Assembly: GCF_018130615.1 (NCBI RefSeq) | Contig: NZ_JAFCKB010000004.1 | Coordinates: 62,001 to 126,000, forward strand | Length of the DNA stretch: 64,000 nucleotides | Source of the DNA: Bradyrhizobium manausense | GTDB taxonomy: Bacteria > Pseudomonadota > Alphaproteobacteria > Rhizobiales > Xanthobacteraceae | Direction: 5' to 3' | Shown: positions 1 to 9,122 of the stretch, piece after piece | Layout: each line of letters opens with the position of its first letter | Position numbering within the stretch: position 1 is the first letter of the stretch | The notes under the pieces: model-generated | Seen by the model: only the letters and a program-made list of their open reading frames with translations | Databases searched by the model: none | What the model was told of the DNA's origin: nothing | Program-made: the position numbers and the translations under genes

Positions 1-111
1 GTCAGGCAACACAAGCTCTCGTAGCAGGAGTTCATTTGCCCAACAGACCGTCACATTGGTATGGTTCATGCAAGCAACCTCAGCCTCTGCAATCTCCGAC
101 AAGAAGTGACA

Positions 112-1299
112 ATGCCCAATCCGATCTTTCCGAGTTCCCGCGCCGATCGCATCCGCCATCTCCTCGCCGATCTCGTCGGCTTCGACACCATCAGCGATCG
201 CACCAATCTGCCTCTGATCGCGCATATCGAGAGCTACCTCGCCTTCCTCGGCGTCAAGGGTGAGCGCGTCGTCGATGAGACCGGGCAGAAGGCCTCGCTC
301 TGGGTCACGATCGGACCGGAAGATCGGCCGGGTCTCGTGCTGTCGGGCCATACCGATGTCGTGCCGGTCGCCGGTCAGGACTGGAGCCATGATCCGTTCA
401 AGCTGGTCGAACGCGACGGCAAGCTCTACGGCCGCGGCACCACCGACATGAAGGGGTTCGTCGCGGTGTGCCTCGCCATGGTGCCGGAAATGCTCGAGGC
501 GAAGCTGACGACGCCGATTCATCTGGCGATCTCCTATGACGAGGAGATCGGCTGCGTCGGCGTGCGGCCGATGCTCGCCGAGGTCGCGAAGAAAAAGGTC
601 AGGCCGCTCGGCGCTTTCATCGGCGAGCCGACCGAGATGAAGGTCATCATCGGCCACAAGGGCAAGCACGGCGTGCGCGCGACGTTCCGCGGCCTCGCCC
701 GTCACTCCTCGATCGCGCCCGATGGCGTCAACGCCATCGAATATGCCGCCGAGATGATCACCGAGATCCGCCGCCGCGCGGTGAAGCTCGCAGGCGAGGC
801 CGAGCGCAACAGTCTCTACGACGTGCCGCACACGACGCTGCTGACCAGCATCGTGCATGGCGGCGCGGCGCTGAACATCGTGCCGGACACCTGCACCGTG
901 GATTTCGAATGCCGCGGCATCGGCATCACCGAGTCCAAGGAGGTGACCGATGCGATCGTCGCCTGGGCCAAGGCCGAGCTCGAGCCGGCGATGAAAGCGA
1001 AGAGCCCCGAATGCGGCATCGATTTCGAGGAGATCCTCGATTATCCCGCCCTCGACACCGCGGCTGACGCGACGATCGTCACGCTGGCAAAGCAGCTCGC
1101 GGGGCGCAACGGCCACGCCAAGGTCGCCTTCGGCACCGAAGCGAGCCTGTTCGCCAGCATGGCCGATATCCCCGCGGTCGTGATCGGCCCTGGCTCGATC
1201 GCGCAGGCGCACACGCCGGATGAGTTCGTCGCGGTGGCGGAGTTGGAGAAATGCGCGGGGTTTGTGGCGAAACTGATCTCGCATTGCGCGAAAAATTGA
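112..1299 (+). CDS. argE: Acetylornithine deacetylase (ArgE-type M20 peptidase)
   Basis: Predicted zinc-dependent M20-family deacylase of 395 residues that would hydrolyse N-acetylornithine to ornithine in cytoplasmic arginine synthesis. Visible family signatures are the metal-binding SGHTDVVPV stretch (about residues 79-87), GRGTTDMKGF with the metal-bridging Asp, and the DEEIGC stretch holding the catalytic Glu pair. A dimerisation domain follows (GHKGKHGVRATFRG region) and the C-terminal GTEAS segment completes the site. The ATG at 112 is chosen; an in-frame ATG at 61 would only add residues with no family match. Length fits ArgE. M20 enzymes are promiscuous, so the exact substrate (acetylornithine or another acyl amino acid) is inferred from similarity. 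Confidence 0.85.
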   Translation: MPNPIFPSSRADRIRHLLADLVGFDTISDRTNLPLIAHIESYLAFLGVKGERVVDETGQKASLWVTIGPEDRPGLVLSGHTDVVPVAGQDWSHDPFKLVERDGKLYGRGTTDMKGFVAVCLAMVPEMLEAKLTTPIHLAISYDEEIGCVGVRPMLAEVAKKKVRPLGAFIGEPTEMKVIIGHKGKHGVRATFRGLARHSSIAPDGVNAIEYAAEMITEIRRRAVKLAGEAERNSLYDVPHTTLLTSIVHGGAALNIVPDTCTVDFECRGIGITESKEVTDAIVAWAKAELEPAMKAKSPECGIDFEEILDYPALDTAADATIVTLAKQLAGRNGHAKVAFGTEASLFASMADIPAVVIGPGSIAQAHTPDEFVAVAELEKCAGFVAKLISHCAKN

Positions 1300-1305
1300 A
1301 ATCGC

Positions 1306-1335
1306 AGGGCGGACTGCGCTGCGCCAATCCGCCCT
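1306..1335. repeat. Hairpin-forming intergenic repeat or terminator
   Basis: Inverted repeat AGGGCGGA...TCCGCCCT with a 14-nt spacer, directly after the argE stop and before the convergent lysE-like gene. It resembles short GC-rich palindromes scattered between genes in Bradyrhizobium and could act as a bidirectional terminator; no T-tract follows on the plus strand. Confidence 0.45.
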
Positions 1336-1366
1336 ACAAATCCGAGCTGCGGGAGCGCGCTGTGCC

Positions 1367-1993
1367 TTAGCGCTCCTGCAACGCCAGCCGGACGCCTACT
1401 GCGCAATAAATGGTGCCAACCACCTTGCCCTGCCATTTCACCACGGCCGGATGACGGCGCAGGAGATTGCCGAGACGGCCGGCGCCGACGGCGAAGACAA
1501 CGGTGCTGAGCAGGCCGAGCAGAACGAAGACGATGCCGAGGATGGCAAGCTGCACTGTGATCGAACCGTGCTCCGGCCTCACGAATTGCGGCAGGAAGGC
1601 GAGGAAGAACAGCGCGGTCTTCGGATTGAGCACTTCAGTCAGCACAGCCTGCCGGAAGGCGCGGCGCGCGCTGATGGCCGGCGCACCGCCGTTCAGCGCG
1701 ATCGGCGCCTTGTCGATCATGGCGCGAACGCCGAGATAGATCAGGAAGCCGGCGCCAACATATTTGACGATGCTGAACAGCAGCGCCGACGTCGCGATGA
1801 TCGCCGACAGGCCGACAATCGCCATGCTGGTGTGGATCACGTCACCTGCAGCGATGCCAGCGCCGGTGGCGATGCCGACCCTCGTTCCCGAGCTTGCCGC
1901 TCGCGCCATGGTGAGCAACGTTGCCGGGCCAGGAACGAAGACGAAGCCGAGAACGATCAGGACATAGGTGATAAGGGTAGCGTAACCGATCAT
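1367..1993 (-). CDS. LysE/RhtB family amino-acid exporter
   Basis: Inner-membrane exporter of 208 residues in the LysE/RhtB superfamily, which export amino acids or related small metabolites. The N-terminal GFVFVPGPATLLTMARAASSG stretch contains the family's conserved PGP motif in the first helix, followed by about five more hydrophobic segments. The ATG at 1993 is chosen because it gives the canonical N-terminus and its bases overlap the TGA of the upstream NIPSNAP gene (ATGA, 1990-1993), a translational-coupling arrangement. Substrate cannot be told from sequence. Confidence 0.85.
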   Translation of the reverse strand: MIGYATLITYVLIVLGFVFVPGPATLLTMARAASSGTRVGIATGAGIAAGDVIHTSMAIVGLSAIIATSALLFSIVKYVGAGFLIYLGVRAMIDKAPIALNGGAPAISARRAFRQAVLTEVLNPKTALFFLAFLPQFVRPEHGSITVQLAILGIVFVLLGLLSTVVFAVGAGRLGNLLRRHPAVVKWQGKVVGTIYCAVGVRLALQER

Positions 1994-2355
1994 GCGCGCG
2001 GCTCCGAGGCGAATTCGTGCGACAGGCTGCGCGACGGCGAATAGTCCACCGGCACCAGCAGGCGATCCTCGATCTGGCCGACCATCAGGCCGTGCTCCGC
2101 GTGGGTCACACGCTTGATCTCGCTCCACTCGGCGTCAGCCATGAAAGCCGTCCACGCCGATGTCTTGGTCGCCTCGTCTGGCCACTCCAGCAAATAGGCG
2201 AACTCTGTCCGATCGCCGAATTTCGTTTCCCACATCGCCACGATCTGGAAGCCGTATCTGGTTCGCATGATGCGGGCCGCGTGATCGCGGAAGCGGACGT
2301 GGAATGCGGCCTTGTTCTTCTCGAAAATCTCGTAAATGCGCAGTTGCTGGACCAT
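1990..2355 (-). CDS. NIPSNAP family protein
   Basis: Small 121-residue protein with the NIPSNAP ferredoxin-like fold signature: MVQQLRIYEI at the N-terminus, then FRDHAARIM and a GFQIVAMWET strand. NIPSNAP proteins are dimeric alpha-beta barrel proteins of poorly defined function, often encoded beside small-molecule metabolism genes. The start at 2355 is preferred over further upstream codons because it begins exactly with the family's first strand and has an AAGGAG-like site upstream. It overlaps the downstream exporter gene by four bases, so the two are probably made together. Confidence 0.75.
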   Translation of the reverse strand: MVQQLRIYEIFEKNKAAFHVRFRDHAARIMRTRYGFQIVAMWETKFGDRTEFAYLLEWPDEATKTSAWTAFMADAEWSEIKRVTHAEHGLMVGQIEDRLLVPVDYSPSRSLSHEFASEPRA

Positions 2356-2479
2356 GATTGTTCTCCGTGCAAAGGAGATATGGTCAAGCTCGGTGGCTGA
2401 ACAAGCTGCCGGCGCTGTCCTGGTCTGCGAGAAGCGAAGCAACGAAAAAGCGCGGTTGTCAGCCGCGCCCTTGTCTCGT

Positions 2480-3538
2480 CTACACCGCGCCCGCCTTCTG
2501 CGCGTAGTCCCATGACGCCTTCGACAGCGGCACGGTGCGCTTGGCGGATTCCAGCGCCTTGGCGTTGGCGGCGGTGCCGTCGCGGACGCGGCCGGCGATT
2601 CCCTGCGTGATGCCGGCGAGACGGAACAGATTGTAGGAAAAATACCAGTTGAGATCAGGCACCGTCATCTTGGTGACGTTGCAATAGATCTGCGCGGCTT
2701 CCTCCACGCTCGGGATGTTGAGAGCCTTGAGGTCGGCGCCTTCGAGGCCCGGCATGATCCACTGCATCAGGAGATAGGTGAAGTCGGCCATGGGATCGCC
2801 GAGCGTCGACAGCTCCCAATCCAGCACGGCCTGCACGCGCGGTTCCGTCGCATGGAAAATCATGTTGTCGAGGCGGTAGTCGCCGTGGACGATCGAGACG
2901 CGCGCCTGCTCCGGCACCGTCTTGGGCAGCCATTCGGCGACCTTCTCGAACTCCGGAATGTGCTGGGTCTCGGACGCCCGATACTGCTTGGTCCAGCGGT
3001 CGATCTGCCGCGCGAAATAATTGCCGGGCTTGCCGAAATCACCAAGGCCGATCGCGATGGGATCGTACATGTGGAGTTTCGCCAGCGTCTCGATCTTGCT
3101 GGTGAAGATCTTGCGCCGCGCGTCGTTGTCCTGGCTCGGCAGCGTCGGATCCCAGAATACGCGGCCCTCCTCCATCGACATGATGTAGAAGGCGGCGCCG
3201 ATGATGCCGTCGTCCTGGCATAGCGCATAGGCGTGCGCGACCGGAAAACCCTGCTTTCCAAGCGCTGCAATGACGCGATATTCGCGATCGACCGCATGCG
3301 CCGAGGGCAGCAATTTGCCGAACGGTTTTCTGCGCATCACGTAGGAGCGCTTCGGCGTGTTGAGCCGGTAGGTCGGGTTGGACTGGCCGCCCTTGAACTG
3401 CAGCACGACCAGCGGACCCTCGAAGCCTTCGACGTTGTCGCGCATCCACGCTTCGAGCCGCAGCTCGTCGAAGCGATGACGCTCCTCGACCGGCTTGGTG
3501 CCCGAGAACTCTTCGTCTTTCCTGACGCCGTCAGCCAC
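2480..3538 (-). CDS. APH-family phosphotransferase (ACAD10/11-type kinase)
   Basis: Predicted 352-residue kinase of the aminoglycoside phosphotransferase fold. The catalytic loop IVHGDYRLDNMIFH and the metal-binding VLDWELSTLGDP motif are intact, as is the N-terminal nucleotide-binding region with RRKP. It resembles the kinase domain of human ACAD10/ACAD11 rather than a drug-resistance enzyme. The GTG at 3538 is chosen because a strong ribosome-binding site (GAGGGAG, complement of 3546-3552) sits 7 nt upstream; an ATG at 3571 would put the start inside a palindromic repeat. It lies downstream of an acyl-CoA dehydrogenase on the same strand, which suggests a joint role in hydroxyacyl-CoA breakdown. 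Confidence 0.8.
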   Translation of the reverse strand: MADGVRKDEEFSGTKPVEERHRFDELRLEAWMRDNVEGFEGPLVVLQFKGGQSNPTYRLNTPKRSYVMRRKPFGKLLPSAHAVDREYRVIAALGKQGFPVAHAYALCQDDGIIGAAFYIMSMEEGRVFWDPTLPSQDNDARRKIFTSKIETLAKLHMYDPIAIGLGDFGKPGNYFARQIDRWTKQYRASETQHIPEFEKVAEWLPKTVPEQARVSIVHGDYRLDNMIFHATEPRVQAVLDWELSTLGDPMADFTYLLMQWIMPGLEGADLKALNIPSVEEAAQIYCNVTKMTVPDLNWYFSYNLFRLAGITQGIAGRVRDGTAANAKALESAKRTVPLSKASWDYAQKAGAV

Positions 3539-3565
3539 GATGACGCTCCCTCTTTTTTCTTTGTC

Positions 3566-3646
3566 CGTCATTCCGGGGCGCGCAAAGCGCGAACCCGGAA
3601 TCTCGAGATTCCGGGTTCGATGCTTGCGCATCGCCCCGGAATGACG
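3566..3646. repeat. Palindromic REP-like intergenic element
   Basis: An 81-bp element with perfect 13-bp outer arms (CGTCATTCCGGGG at 3566-3578 and its complement at 3634-3646). A second inner palindrome is centred on GGAATCTCGAGATTCC, and GCGCAAAGCGCG-type short pairs also occur. It can fold into a long hairpin in RNA from either strand. This type of element is repeated many times in Bradyrhizobium genomes (general knowledge; copy number not counted here). It separates the dehydrogenase and kinase genes and may tune or stabilise the shared transcript. Confidence 0.7.
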
Positions 3647-3679
3647 ATGAGGAGAGCACGCTCGCGCTCTCCGCCGTCA

Positions 3680-4915
3680 TCAATGCTTGGGAGAATTGGC
3701 ATACTTCCGAACTTCGAGCCTTGCAATGGCGCGATTGTGCACCTCGTCCGGACCGTCGGCGAGACGCAGCGTGCGGATGTGAGCGTAGTCCTTGGCAAGG
3801 CCGGCGTCGTCCGAAACGCCCGCGCCGCCAAACGCCTGGATCGCTTCGTCGATGATCTTCAGCGCCATGTTGGGGGCTGCGACCTTGATCATGGCGATCT
3901 CGGCCTGCGCGATCTTGTTGCCGACCTTGTCCATCATGTCGGCGGCCTTGAGGCAGAGCAGCCGCGTCATCTCGATGTTGGTGCGGGCTTCACCGATGCG
4001 CTGCTCCCACACCGAATGTTCGACGATCCTCTTGCCGAAGGCGGTGCGCGAGGAGAGCCGCTTCACCATCTTCTCCAGTGCCTCCTCGGCCTTGCCGATG
4101 GTGCGCATGCAGTGGTGAATACGGCCCGGTCCGAGGCGTCCCTGCGCGATCTCGAAGCCGCGGCCTTCGCCGAGCAGGATGTTCTCCTTCGGCACGCGCA
4201 CGTTCTCGAGCAGTACCTGGGCGTGGCCGTGCGGCGCGTCGTCGAAGCCGAACACGGGGAGCATCTTCTCGACCTTGATGCCGGGCGTGTCGAGCGGAAC
4301 CAGGATCTGCGACTGCTGCTGGTGCTTGGCGGCATTGAAATCGGTCTTGCCCATCAGGATCGCGATCTTGCAGCGGGGATCGCCGACGCCGGACGACCAC
4401 CATTTGCGGCCGTTGATGACGTAGTGGTCGCCGTCCTTCTCGATGCGGGTCTCGATGTTAGTAGCGTCGGACGAGGCCACCGCCGGTTCCGTCATCAGGA
4501 AGGCGGAGCGGATCTCCCCGTCCATCAACGGACGCAGCCATTTGCGCTTCTGCTCCTTGGAGCCGTAGCGGATGAACACTTCCATGTTGCCGGTGTCGGG
4601 CGCGGAACAATTGAAGACTTCGGACGCCCAGGTGATGCGGCCCATCTCTTCCGACAGCAGCGCGTATTCGAGGTTGCTCAATCCCGCGCCGCGGAATTCG
4701 TCATCCTCATGCTCGCTCGGCGGCATGAACATGTTCCAGAGGCCCTCGGCCTTCGCCTTCTTCTTGAGGTCCTCGAGGATCGGGATCACCTTCCAGCGCT
4801 CGCCGCTGTGATCCTGCTCGTTATAGATCGGCACCGCCGGACGCACATGCTTGGCCATGAAGGACTGCACGCGGTCGAGCCATTCCTTCTGCCTGGGCGA
4901 CATATCGAAATCCAT
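3680..4915 (-). CDS. Acyl-CoA dehydrogenase (ACAD10/11-like)
   Basis: FAD-dependent acyl-CoA dehydrogenase family protein of 411 residues acting in the cytoplasm. The three-part ACAD architecture is visible: N-terminal helical domain, beta domain with [17 protein letters not shown] and [12 protein letters not shown], and a C-terminal helical domain with [19 protein letters not shown] and [34 protein letters not shown] cut across the FAD and dimer contacts. The ATG at 4915 has a GAGGAG site upstream. It precedes the APH-type kinase on the same strand and is divergent from a TetR regulator, so it is probably under that regulator's control. Substrate is inferred only. Confidence 0.88.
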   Translation of the reverse strand: MDFDMSPRQKEWLDRVQSFMAKHVRPAVPIYNEQDHSGERWKVIPILEDLKKKAKAEGLWNMFMPPSEHEDDEFRGAGLSNLEYALLSEEMGRITWASEVFNCSAPDTGNMEVFIRYGSKEQKRKWLRPLMDGEIRSAFLMTEPAVASSDATNIETRIEKDGDHYVINGRKWWSSGVGDPRCKIAILMGKTDFNAAKHQQQSQILVPLDTPGIKVEKMLPVFGFDDAPHGHAQVLLENVRVPKENILLGEGRGFEIAQGRLGPGRIHHCMRTIGKAEEALEKMVKRLSSRTAFGKRIVEHSVWEQRIGEARTNIEMTRLLCLKAADMMDKVGNKIAQAEIAMIKVAAPNMALKIIDEAIQAFGGAGVSDDAGLAKDYAHIRTLRLADGPDEVHNRAIARLEVRKYANSPKH

Positions 4916-5059
4916 GGGACGCTCCTCGTCTCTCTCTCTTTGCGATCTCGTTTTGCGCCGGACTGTCCTCCCACATTGCGCGGCCCGCAAGCGCGAATGC
5001 GTGCGCCTTGCGAGCCCTCGACATCGCCTCGCGCGTTGCGAACGAGTTGCGATTGCGGA

Positions 5060-5106
5060 TTGACTTTCTCCGGCCTTCAAACGATAGTTTCATACAAGTG
5101 TTTGAA
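5060..5106 (+). promoter_or_regulatory. Promoter with overlapping candidate TetR operator
   Basis: A good sigma70-like promoter reads toward the TetR gene: TTGACT (5060-5065), 17-bp spacer, GATAGT (5083-5088). Immediately after the -10 lies an 18-bp imperfect palindrome TTCATACAAGTGTTTGAA (5089-5106, seven of nine base pairs matching), placed over the expected transcription start. That position suits autorepression by the TetR protein and shared control of the divergent dehydrogenase gene. No experimental data; inferred from layout. Confidence 0.5.
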
Positions 5107-5133
5107 TTGCAACTCCCTCCCCTGAGGGCATCC

Positions 5134-5805
5134 ATGGCCAGCGATCATACGAGGTCTGCCATTCTCGCCGCCGCCGAACGGCTCTACGCCGATCGCGGCT
5201 TCGGCGACGTCACGCTCCGCGACATCGTCGCGGAGGCCAACGTCAATTTGGCCGCGGTGAATTATCATTTCGGCTCGAAGGACGAGCTGATCGCGGAATT
5301 ATTTGTCTCGCGCTCGATCGCGACCAACCGCGAGCGTTTGCGCGAATTGAAAGCGGCCGAAGAGCAAGGCGGCGGCCGCGCGCCGATCGAGGTGATCTTG
5401 CGTGCACTTGTGGGCCCGACGCTGCGCGGCTGCCTGGGGCCGGAAAACCAGCGCTCCACCGCGGCGCGCTTTATGATCCGGGCCTCCATCGAATCCGTGC
5501 CGCCGATCCGCCGCATCAAGAACCGCGAGATCGACCATCTGCGAAAATTCGCAGGCGCGATGCGAAGGGCCCTGCCCGATCGCAGCGACGTCGATATCTA
5601 CTGGGGCTTGAACTTCGCGCTCGCGATGGCGCACCACACCATCCGCGAAAGCGAACGCCTGACGAAGTTGTCGGAAGGCCAATGCGATCTCGACGACGTC
5701 GAGGACGTGGTCGCGCGTGTCGTCAGCGTCGCGACGATGGCACTGAGGGCGGGCAAGGCCGAGGCCAGGGCCCCGGCCCGCGCGCTCGCACGCGACGCGC
5801 GCTGA
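5134..5805 (+). CDS. TetR family transcriptional regulator
   Basis: Predicted 223-residue repressor. The N-terminal helix-turn-helix is clear (TLRDIVAEANVNLAAVNYHFGSKDELIAELF, roughly residues 27-57), followed by a helical ligand-binding domain with no recognisable specificity. The ATG at 5134 is chosen because it puts the DNA-binding domain at the usual distance from the N-terminus. It is divergent from the acyl-CoA dehydrogenase gene, with a palindrome between them, so it most likely controls that operon in response to an acyl-CoA or related compound. Confidence 0.85.
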   Translation: MASDHTRSAILAAAERLYADRGFGDVTLRDIVAEANVNLAAVNYHFGSKDELIAELFVSRSIATNRERLRELKAAEEQGGGRAPIEVILRALVGPTLRGCLGPENQRSTAARFMIRASIESVPPIRRIKNREIDHLRKFAGAMRRALPDRSDVDIYWGLNFALAMAHHTIRESERLTKLSEGQCDLDDVEDVVARVVSVATMALRAGKAEARAPARALARDAR

Positions 5806-5936
5806 ACGTCAAACCATCGCGGTGCAGGCGAACCCGATGGCGGGCCGGTCCATTCGGGGATGCAGACGAAGATGCGCGCCGGCGGCTGGAGGAGCAGCCG
5901 GCATGCTTCGCCAAAGCTCGAAGTGTGGTTGCGGGG

Positions 5937-6152
5937 CTAGCCCCGCTGCGGCATCTCCTCGGCCTCTTCCTTGGCCAGTAGCAGCAGCATCTCGATGCCC
6001 ATGTCGCCTTCCTGCGGCGAGCGGATGAACTTGATCTCCTCGGCACTTTGCCGCAGCGCGGCAATGATGGCGACCGCCTGGTTGGCCGTTGCCGCCTCTG
6101 TCGCCAGAATTGCCTTCTGGTCCTTCGCCTGGAACCCGATCGTGTAGGACAT
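5937..6152 (-). CDS. Small conserved hypothetical protein (71 aa)
   Basis: A 71-residue soluble protein starting MSYTIGFQAKDQ, rich in Ala and Glu, with a predicted helix-rich centre (ATANQAVAIIAALRQSAEEIKFI) and ending in GDMGIEMLLLLAKEEAEEMPQRG. The ATG at 6152 is supported by a GGGAGGGAAA ribosome-binding stretch just upstream. No family recognised; the composition and good ribosome site suggest a real gene. It stands alone between a TetR gene on the other strand and a CoA transferase. Confidence 0.6.
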   Translation of the reverse strand: MSYTIGFQAKDQKAILATEAATANQAVAIIAALRQSAEEIKFIRSPQEGDMGIEMLLLLAKEEAEEMPQRG

Positions 6153-6370
6153 CCATTTCCCTCCCGAACTCAGTGGAGAGATCGAATCAGAGTCGGGCGC
6201 GAAGCGAAAGCCTGTGCGACTACGGACCGTGTTTATCTGGGGATTGTGCGCAAGCCCCACACAAGGCCGCATCATCGTCATGCTTCCGTCACCAGTCGAT
6301 GCGCAGTGAACCGGCTCTGTTCGGGCTTCGTTGTGTCAGCCCCGCCTGCGAGGAGAGGGCGAAGACAGGG

Positions 6371-7600
6371 CTAGACGATCCCCTGCTTCTTCAGCTCCTC
6401 GATCTTCCCCGCATCAAAGCCGAGCTTGCCGCCAAGAATCTCCTGCGTGTGCTCGCCGAGCAGCGGCGGTGCGCGGTAGGTCTTGACCGGGGTCTCCGAG
6501 AAGGTCAGCGCGTTCCGGATCAGCGACAGATTGGGTTCGAAGGGATGGTCAACCTTCACCCGCATACCGCGCGACTGAACGTGCGGATCGGAAAACACCT
6601 GCTCGAAATTGTTGATCGGACCGGAGGGCACGCCCGCCTCCTCCAGCTTCTCCAGCCAATAGGCCACCGGCTGCTTCAGGAACAGGCCGGCAAAGATCGC
6701 CATGATCTCCTTGCCGTGCACGACGCGGTCGTTGTTCTTGACGAAGCGCGGGTCACTGGCGAGTTCCGGCTGGCCGAGCACGGCGCAGGTGCGCTGGAAC
6801 TGGCCGTCATTGCCGACCACCAGCATCAGTTCGCCATCGGTGCAGCGGAACACGCCGGCCGGCATGCCGCCATTGCCCCAGGTGCCGCGGCGCGGCGGCG
6901 TCTTGCCGTTGACGAGGTAGATCTGCAGCCAGTGCGACAGCGAGGCGATGACGGTGTCGAACAGGCAGACGTCGATGTGCTGGCCCTCCCCGCCATTGAC
7001 GTCGCGATGATAGAGCGCCGACAGAAGCCCGATCGAGGTGTTCATGCCGGTCATGTAGTCGACGATGGACGGGCCGACCTTCATCGGTCCTTCGCCGGGC
7101 TCGCCGTCGATATGGCCGGTGACGCTCATCAGGCCGCCCATCGCCTGCAGGATGGCGTCATAGCCGGCCCGCGGCGCGTAGGGACCGGTCTGGCCGAAGC
7201 CGGTCACCGAGCAATAGATGATCCTGGGGTTGATCGCCTTGATGGTCTCGTAGTCGAGGCCGTAGCGCTTGAGATCGCCGACCTTGTAGTTCTCCATGAA
7301 GACGTCGGCGTCTTTCGCCAACTCGCGAATGATCGCCTGCCCTTCGGGCTTGGCAATGTTGACGGTGACCGACTTCTTGTTGCGGTTGGCGCAAAGATAG
7401 AACGAATTGTTGTTGTTCGCCTTGCCCTCCGGATCGGTCAGATAAGGCGGGCCGAAGGCGCGCGCATCGTCTCCGGTGCCGGGCCGCTCGATCTTGATCA
7501 CCTCGGCGCCGAGATCGCCCAGCATCTGGGCCGACAACGGCCCGGCGAGCACACGCGTGAGGTCAAGGATCTTGATGCCTGAGAGCGGCAGGGCCGACAT
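6371..7600 (-). CDS. CaiB/BaiF family CoA transferase
   Basis: Predicted class III CoA transferase of 409 residues that moves CoA between carboxylic acids in the cytoplasm. Visible are the N-terminal LSGIKILDLTRVLAGPLSAQMLGDLGAEVIKIE nucleotide-like region, NRNKKSVTVNI, and GYDAILQAMGGLMSVTG, whose Asp is the usual catalytic acyl carrier. The ATG at 7600 has a GGAGG site eight bases away. It lies on the minus strand downstream of an MFS carrier, a BKACE-type enzyme and an MHS symporter, which suggests a role in uptake and activation of an organic acid. Confidence 0.88.
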   Translation of the reverse strand: MSALPLSGIKILDLTRVLAGPLSAQMLGDLGAEVIKIERPGTGDDARAFGPPYLTDPEGKANNNNSFYLCANRNKKSVTVNIAKPEGQAIIRELAKDADVFMENYKVGDLKRYGLDYETIKAINPRIIYCSVTGFGQTGPYAPRAGYDAILQAMGGLMSVTGHIDGEPGEGPMKVGPSIVDYMTGMNTSIGLLSALYHRDVNGGEGQHIDVCLFDTVIASLSHWLQIYLVNGKTPPRRGTWGNGGMPAGVFRCTDGELMLVVGNDGQFQRTCAVLGQPELASDPRFVKNNDRVVHGKEIMAIFAGLFLKQPVAYWLEKLEEAGVPSGPINNFEQVFSDPHVQSRGMRVKVDHPFEPNLSLIRNALTFSETPVKTYRAPPLLGEHTQEILGGKLGFDAGKIEELKKQGIV

Positions 7601-7772
7601 GTCGATTTCCTCCAGGGAACTGGGTCTTAGAGCTGATTTTGGCGCAGCGGCGAGATCGCGGGCCGCGCTCCCTGCGGATACACCATATTGGCGGCCCGAG
7701 CACTGCGCTCTGGGCAATACGGCCATCTCTCACCAGCCGCCGGCGTCCAATTTCCGCATCGCGAATAACCGC

Positions 7773-8978
7773 TCAGGCCGCACGGGCGACCACAACGCCC
7801 GGACGACGCCGTCCGAGCAGGATCAGGATCAGCACCGTCGCGCAGGAAAACACCAGCGTCAGCCCAAGTGCGCCGCGGCTGCCGAACTGGGTGAGCAGGC
7901 CGGCCAGCAGCGGAGGCGAGATCGCAGAGGCCAGATTGAGCGGCAATGCGATCATCGACATCGCCTTGGCGAATTCGGCCTGATCGTAGAAGACGAGCGG
8001 GATCGTCGCCCGCGCGACGGCCATCGCGCCGCTGCCGGCGCCGTAGAGCAGGATGAAGACCGCAACCGCCCAGGTCGCGCCCTCGCTCAGCATCAGCAGC
8101 ACCATGGCGACGGGAAGCGCCGTGCCTGCGACGAGCCCGGTCGTGATCCCGTCCCATCGGCCGCCACCGAGGAAGTCGAGACCGCGGGCGCTGACCTGGA
8201 TCACGCCCAGCATCGAGCCGAAGGCAAGGGCCTGCGCGGGCGCGAGGCCCTCCGCTCGCAACAGCTCGATCAAAATGGCGCCAATGCCGAAATTGACGAA
8301 GGCGTTCATCGTTATCACGCAGACGACGAGACCGAAGGTGCTCTTTGGAATCGCAGGCGGCGGCGCAGCCTTGACGGCTCCGCCACGATCGTCAGTCGCA
8401 GTTTTCCGGCGCGGCGCAACAAACGCATAGAGCGGAAGGTTGATGGCGAGCATCATCGCCGCATAGACGAGACAGGTCCCGCGCCAGCCGAGCCAATCAC
8501 TGAGGAACGACGTGGTCGGCCAGAAGATGCTGCTGGAGAGTCCGGTCACGAGCATCAACCCGCCGATGGCATTCTTGGCGCCCCGTCCGGCCACCTCGTT
8601 GAGCATGATATACGCGCCGGTCGACAGCGTGGCGCTGCCGCCGATGCCGAGAATGACCCAGCCGGCAAAATAGAGCATCGGCTCGCGCGCGAAACACAGA
8701 ACGACGTAGCCCGGCGCGGAAACCACAGTGCCGACCATCATCACTCTGCGCGCGCCGTGCCGCGCAAAGGCCTTGGCGAGCCAGGGGGCGCACAGACCCA
8801 TGGTGACATAGAGCACCGAACTGCCGGCGAACACCGCCGGCAAGCTCAGGCCAAGGTCGGCCCCGAGGTCGCGGCCGACCACGGCCGGAAGGCCGATCGT
8901 ACCCCATCCAATGAGTTGGGTGATTGCAAGCACCAGCAGGACCCCGATGAGCCTGCTGTCAGATTTCAAGAACCGCAT
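7773..8978 (-). CDS. MFS transporter
   Basis: Integral membrane protein of 401 residues with about twelve hydrophobic segments. The loop after helix 2 reads LAKAFARHGARRVMMVGTVV, an MFS-type cytoplasmic loop, and the central loop (RRKTATDDRGGAVKAAPPP) separates two six-helix halves. The last residues are basic. It is flanked on the same strand by BKACE and CaiB genes with 140-170 bp gaps, so it may import or export a related carboxylate. Substrate unknown. Confidence 0.8.
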   Translation of the reverse strand: MRFLKSDSRLIGVLLVLAITQLIGWGTIGLPAVVGRDLGADLGLSLPAVFAGSSVLYVTMGLCAPWLAKAFARHGARRVMMVGTVVSAPGYVVLCFAREPMLYFAGWVILGIGGSATLSTGAYIMLNEVAGRGAKNAIGGLMLVTGLSSSIFWPTTSFLSDWLGWRGTCLVYAAMMLAINLPLYAFVAPRRKTATDDRGGAVKAAPPPAIPKSTFGLVVCVITMNAFVNFGIGAILIELLRAEGLAPAQALAFGSMLGVIQVSARGLDFLGGGRWDGITTGLVAGTALPVAMVLLMLSEGATWAVAVFILLYGAGSGAMAVARATIPLVFYDQAEFAKAMSMIALPLNLASAISPPLLAGLLTQFGSRGALGLTLVFSCATVLILILLGRRRPGVVVARAA

Positions 8979-9122
8979 TCCAGTCGTCGCCTGCCCGGCA
9001 GGCGCCGATCACGCCTGTGAGCCTGTCTTACCCGGAGACTCGGCGCACGGGAACGCCGACCGCCGAATGGCAGAAGGCAGCCAGGAGCATGTCAGGCAGA
9101 TGTCAGGTGCAGACGGTCGTCC

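Noticed and set aside
3233-5125. Long plus-strand open frame opposite the dehydrogenase and kinase genes
   Set aside because: It is antisense to two well-supported genes, has no family signature and shows the skewed composition of reversed GC-rich codons.
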